NCBI GenBank assembly: GCA_003556835.1
Contig: PWQG01000071.1
Coordinates: 1 to 9,585, forward strand
Length of the DNA: 9,585 bases
Direction: 5' to 3'
From: Gammaproteobacteria bacterium
GTDB lineage: Bacteria > Pseudomonadota > Gammaproteobacteria > Pseudomonadales > Pseudohongiellaceae
Shown: positions 7,274 through 9,585 of the stretch, piece after piece
How positions within the stretch are numbered: position 1 is the stretch's first letter
How the letters are laid out: every line of letters starts with the position of its first letter
Notes under the pieces: generated by a model
Told to the model about the DNA's origin: nothing
The model's database searches: none
The model's input: the letters and a program-made list of their open reading frames with translations, nothing else
Program-made: the position numbers and the translations under genes

Positions 7274-7501
7274 TTAGTTGCCGCTACCGGAATTGTTAGC
7301 GATCGCTTGTGCGATTGCGAGTCCTGCAGCTACACCCCAGGCCAAACCAATGACCGGCCCGCTGATAGGGGCAGTTGATACTGCAGCTCCAGCAGCAAGG
7401 ACAGTAAGGACCGCACCAGCGCCCTGATATCCAGAAATCTCACCTGAGCTCCCAGTACCGCCGCTCACTGTTTGCAATTCATGAACATTCAATTCTCGCA
7501 T
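7274..7501 (-). CDS. Double-glycine leader peptide precursor (class II microcin/bacteriocin-like), 75 aa
   Basis: The ATG at 7501 is fixed by AAGGAG (7509-7514) 7 bases upstream, although the frame is open further. Residues 1-15 (MRELNVHELQTVSGG) are a textbook double-glycine leader: acidic/hydrophobic pattern with Leu4, Val6, Leu9, Val12 and Gly14-Gly15. Cleavage after Gly15 by the C39 exporter of the same cassette gives a 60-residue core. The core has no Cys, one Trp, no Lys/Arg and a single Glu; by count 26 of 60 residues are Gly or Ala. It is hydrophobic at core residues about 13-53, and G33, G37, G41 and G45 form a glycine zipper. The end (NNSGSGN) is Ser/Gly-rich. The gene ends in tandem TAA TAA. 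It is probably a membrane-active microcin or a signalling peptide; activity is not proven. The short siderophore-microcin-like tail is only superficially similar. Confidence 0.85.
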   Translation of the reverse strand: MRELNVHELQTVSGGTGSSGEISGYQGAGAVLTVLAAGAAVSTAPISGPVIGLAWGVAAGLAIAQAIANNSGSGN

Positions 7502-7508
7502 TGTGATT

Positions 7509-7514
7509 CTCCTT
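7509..7514 (-). promoter_or_regulatory. Strong ribosome-binding site of the peptide precursor
   Basis: AAGGAG on the minus strand, 7 bases before the ATG at 7501. It settles the start of the precursor, excluding the upstream in-frame codons that would extend the protein by 40 residues and spoil the leader. Confidence 0.8.
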
Positions 7515-8183
7515 AGACAAAAGCCAATGAATGGATTAGCGACTGAATGAATTAGGGCCACGAATACTAAGTGCCCCGATTTCTTTCGATCCGCGACCGT
7601 AGATTGCCAAAAAAACCTCAATTCGGCGATAGGAGAAAGTCGATAAATCGTGTAGGAAAATGCCCAAGGTCCTAGGTAGAAGTTCCAATAGCCTCAAGCG
7701 ATGCTCAGGTTTACGCGCTGATGAGGGATTTGTTTGCCGCACGCCCGGTGTTTTTTCAATGTGTTCGCGGAGAGCTTTGAGGCCTTTAGCGTTTTTCGAG
7801 GGTAGTCAAGTTCCGATTCCATGGTCCGCCTTAGGTGTTGGCCTCAAAAATGGCGTTTTCCTTGAGCAGTGGCTTGATCAGCCTAGCGGCTACTATTCGT
7901 TGCGGTCTAGTGACCCGCCCGCATCGCTCGCCACCGAAAACCTGGACAGCATCAAGTAGTCGCTTTGACTCATCGGCGGCGGCGTCGCCATAGTCAATGG
8001 CAGGTTTTCATCAGTGAGAGCAGTCCCCAGCACTTTCCCGATCGCCATTTGCTGCCCGATTTCTTTGGTTAAAGAGCGTTTGCAGAAGGTTCGATGAACC
8101 CATCATTCTAAGGAGCCTATTGCAGCTACCGCATAGGAACTTGAAAGCAGAAACGCGTTGGCCACTTTCCGTGTGCTTATCGG
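7515..8183. other. Region without a convincing gene; possible decayed coding sequence
   Basis: About 670 bases separate the peptide gene from alaX. It should contain the promoter of the peptide gene, but no clear -35/-10 pair is visible. Open frames on both strands lack ribosome-binding sites: plus 7660-7959 (99 codons), minus 7742-7536 (GTG start) and minus 8048-7893 (ATG start, 51 residues). The last one and an overlapping minus frame that ends at 7831 both look protein-like for 50-60 codons, as if a gene had been frameshifted, but neither is recognised. GTTAAAGAGC at 8068-8077 matches the core of an rRNA-type boxA on the minus strand. The 12-mer CCCGATTTCTTT occurs at 7575-7586 and again at 8055-8066. 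No tRNA, insertion-sequence end or CRISPR was seen. Confidence 0.5.
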
Positions 8184-8891
8184 TTACCTGCTGGACTCAA
8201 GTTCCACCTTCACCCTTCGATTCATCCTTCCCTTCTTCTCGATCTTGCGCACCCGCACGGGCCCGATCTCGCCGGTGCGCTTGACGTGGGTGCCGCCGCA
8301 GGGCTGAAGATCCACGTCGGGGATTTCGAGCAGGCGGATGCGGCCGGCGCCTCGGGGCGGTTGGACGGACAGGGTCTTGACCAGTTCGGGTTGGGCGTCG
8401 AGTTCTTCGTCGGTGATCCAGCGCTCGCCGACGGGGTGGTCCTGTTCGATCAGCTGGTTGAGTTCGGCCTCGACTTCGGCCTTGTCGGGGGCGTCGGGCA
8501 GGTCGAAGTCCAGGCGGCCGGAGCCGTCGCTGACCTGGCCGCCGGTGACCGGATAGGGCAGCACGGCCGAGAGCAGGTGCAGGCAGGTGTGCATGCGCAT
8601 GAGGCGGTGGCGGCGGTCGAAGTCGATTTCGGCGGTGACGTTGGTGCCCGGTTCAGGCCGGGGCGCGTCTTCGGCCAGGATGTGGACGATGCGGCCGTGT
8701 TCGTCGGCGACGGTGTCGGCCACGGTGGCGCTGCCGCCGTCCCAGCTGAGTGTGCCGGTGTCGCCGGGCTGGCCGCCGCCGGTGGGGTAGAACACCGTGG
8801 CGTTGAGAATCACGCCGCGCTCGGTCACCTCTTCCACCGTGGCCGGACACTGGCGGAGGTAGGCGTCTTCGGTGTAGATGCGTCGGGTCAT
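8184..8891 (-). CDS. alaX: Alanyl-tRNA editing protein, AlaX-M type, 235 aa
   Basis: This free-standing hydrolase resembles the editing domain of alanyl-tRNA synthetase and removes Ser (and sometimes Gly) wrongly attached to tRNA-Ala. The zinc ligands are visible: H101 and H105 in HTCLH, C198 and H202 in CGGTH. The Gly-rich FYPTGGGQPGDTG at 34-46 marks the longer AlaX-M form with an N-terminal beta-domain. The frame is open upstream to 8990, but MTRRIYTEDAYL from the ATG at 8891 is how the family begins; the extra 33 residues would be atypical. No clear Shine-Dalgarno is seen at either this ATG or the one at 8924. The gene is divergent from katG, and the shared 211-base gap carries the katG control region. 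Confidence 0.94.
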   Translation of the reverse strand: MTRRIYTEDAYLRQCPATVEEVTERGVILNATVFYPTGGGQPGDTGTLSWDGGSATVADTVADEHGRIVHILAEDAPRPEPGTNVTAEIDFDRRHRLMRMHTCLHLLSAVLPYPVTGGQVSDGSGRLDFDLPDAPDKAEVEAELNQLIEQDHPVGERWITDEELDAQPELVKTLSVQPPRGAGRIRLLEIPDVDLQPCGGTHVKRTGEIGPVRVRKIEKKGRMNRRVKVELESSR

Positions 8892-8954
8892 GCGGGGGGA
8901 ACCTGGCGGTGTGTTCACGGTCATTCTAATGACTTTCGGTCGCCGGCCGGCCTG

Positions 8955-8991
8955 ATCTATAAAGGCTATTGATATGATGAGAACAATCAAT
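8955..8991 (+). promoter_or_regulatory. OxyR-like binding site upstream of katG
   Basis: Four tetranucleotides at exact 11-base spacing, ATCT (8955), CTAT (8966), ATGA (8977) and CAAT (8988), fit the OxyR layout ATAG-N7-CTAT-N7-ATAG-N7-CTAT with 11 of 16 positions identical. The array ends directly at the predicted -35 hexamer, as in OxyR-activated promoters. ATTGAT (8969-8974) and ATCAAT (8986-8991) are also a perfect inverted repeat. The assignment rests on this spacing and on katG being a classic OxyR target; the match is imperfect. Confidence 0.5.
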
Positions 8992-9019
8992 TTGCTTTAT
9001 GGTGAAACCGGCTTATAGT
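8992..9019 (+). promoter_or_regulatory. Likely sigma-70 promoter of katG
   Basis: TTGCTT (8992-8997) and TATAGT (9014-9019, five of six to TATAAT) are separated by 16 bases. Transcription would start near 9026, leaving a leader of about 77 bases before the ATG at 9103. The weak -35 is consistent with a promoter that needs an activator bound just upstream. Confidence 0.55.
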
Positions 9020-9102
9020 GGTAACTACACCGGCGCGCTGTCTGCTCGACCCCGAAATCGCGCCGTATCCAGTTTTTCAATCCTAAAACCTCAGGAGGGC
9101 TC

Positions 9103-9585
9103 ATGGATCAGGTAACTCAATGTCCCGTCATGCACGGTAGCCGCACTCGACTCGGCGGAGGCGGCGGTGGCCCCAGCGACTGGTGGCCGGACCAGCTCAA
9201 TCTGCGCATCCTGCACCAGCATTCGCCGGACGCCAACCCGCTGGGCCGCGATTTCAACTACGCCGAAGAATTCAAGAAGCTCGATCTCAAGGCGCTGAAG
9301 AAAGACCTCGCCGACATCATGACCGACTCCAAGGAGTGGTGGCCGGCCGACTACGGCAACTACGGCCCGTTCATGGTGCGCATGGCCTGGCACGCCGCCG
9401 GAACCTACCGCACGGCCGACGGCCGCGGTGGCGCTTCGTCGGGTGAGCAGCGCTTCGCCCCGACCAACAGCTGGCCCGACAACGCCAACCTGGACAAGGC
9501 CCGCCGCCTGCTGTGGCCGATCAAGAAGAAGTATGGCAACAAGCTGAGCTGGGCCGACCTGATCATCCTGGCCGGCAACGTGGCC
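9103..9585 (+). CDS. katG: Catalase-peroxidase KatG, N-terminal part
   Basis: This is a haem enzyme that breaks down hydrogen peroxide by catalase and peroxidase activity; 161 residues are visible, and the gene runs off the window. The distal haem pocket is present: Arg93, Trp96 and His97 in VRMAWHAAGTYR, followed by DGRGGASSGEQRFAPTNSWP and Asp126 of the access channel. Trp96 is the residue that joins the Met-Tyr-Trp cross-link in known KatG proteins; its partners lie beyond the window. AGGAGGG (9093-9099) precedes the ATG at 9103. The N-terminus is short, with a run of six glycines at residues 18-23 and no signal peptide, so a cytoplasmic enzyme is expected. The upstream region holds a promoter and an OxyR-like site, consistent with peroxide induction. 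Confidence 0.97.
   Translation, partial: MDQVTQCPVMHGSRTRLGGGGGGPSDWWPDQLNLRILHQHSPDANPLGRDFNYAEEFKKLDLKALKKDLADIMTDSKEWWPADYGNYGPFMVRMAWHAAGTYRTADGRGGASSGEQRFAPTNSWPDNANLDKARRLLWPIKKKYGNKLSWADLIILAGNVA

Noticed and set aside
7274..7501. Class IIb siderophore microcin identity based on the NNSGSGN end
   Set aside because: The tail is much shorter than the Ser-rich tails of known siderophore microcins, and no modification genes are present in the window.
7536..7742. Minus-strand open frame of 68 codons (GTG start) just upstream of the peptide gene
   Set aside because: No ribosome-binding site, Arg/Leu-rich composition without a recognisable motif, and it overlaps the likely leader of the peptide gene. 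Mentioned only within the gap description.
7660..7959. Plus-strand open frame of 99 codons
   Set aside because: No Shine-Dalgarno, no recognisable domain, and at least as protein-like frames exist on the other strand.
8286..8972. Long plus-strand open frame opposite alaX
   Set aside because: Gly/Ala/Val-rich shadow of the GC-rich alaX gene, whose zinc motifs are intact on the other strand.

Overview
The window looks like a chromosomal segment of a GC-rich gammaproteobacterium. The exact lineage cannot be fixed from the sequence; a Xanthomonadales- or Chromatiales-like background is only a guess from protein style. Both ends carry GC-rich housekeeping-type genes. The middle, about 2.4 to 8.1 kb, carries a minus-strand peptide-export cassette whose upstream half is clearly AT-richer: 43 of 60 bases are G/C at 1741-1800, against 26 of 60 at 6721-6780.

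Left flank, plus strand: the C-terminal end of an ABC exporter ATPase (1-269); a small outer-membrane beta-barrel protein (425-973); a coiled-coil lipoprotein with a strict glycine heptad (1074-1454); and a crotonase-family acyl-CoA enzyme (1579-2376), which converges with the cassette.

Centre, minus strand, in order of transcription: a 75-residue double-glycine peptide precursor (7501-7274); a complete rhomboid intramembrane serine protease with an extra N-terminal region (7159-6029); a HlyD/CvaA-type membrane fusion protein (5816-4560); and a CvaB/RaxB-type ABC exporter with an N-terminal C39 peptidase (4541-2421). The C39 peptidase should cut the precursor after its Gly-Gly and export the core through the ABC transporter, the fusion protein and a TolC encoded elsewhere. 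The core peptide has no cysteine, is Gly/Ala-rich and carries small residues at every fourth position, as in membrane-active class II microcins. No conventional immunity gene is visible. The rhomboid sits where an immunity gene is expected, which makes it the most interesting element here.

Right flank: about 670 bp without a convincing gene (7515-8183), possibly decayed sequence; an AlaX-type alanyl-tRNA editing hydrolase on the minus strand (8891-8184); and, divergent from it, the start of katG (9103 to the window end). Upstream of katG lie a promoter and an OxyR-like array of half-sites.
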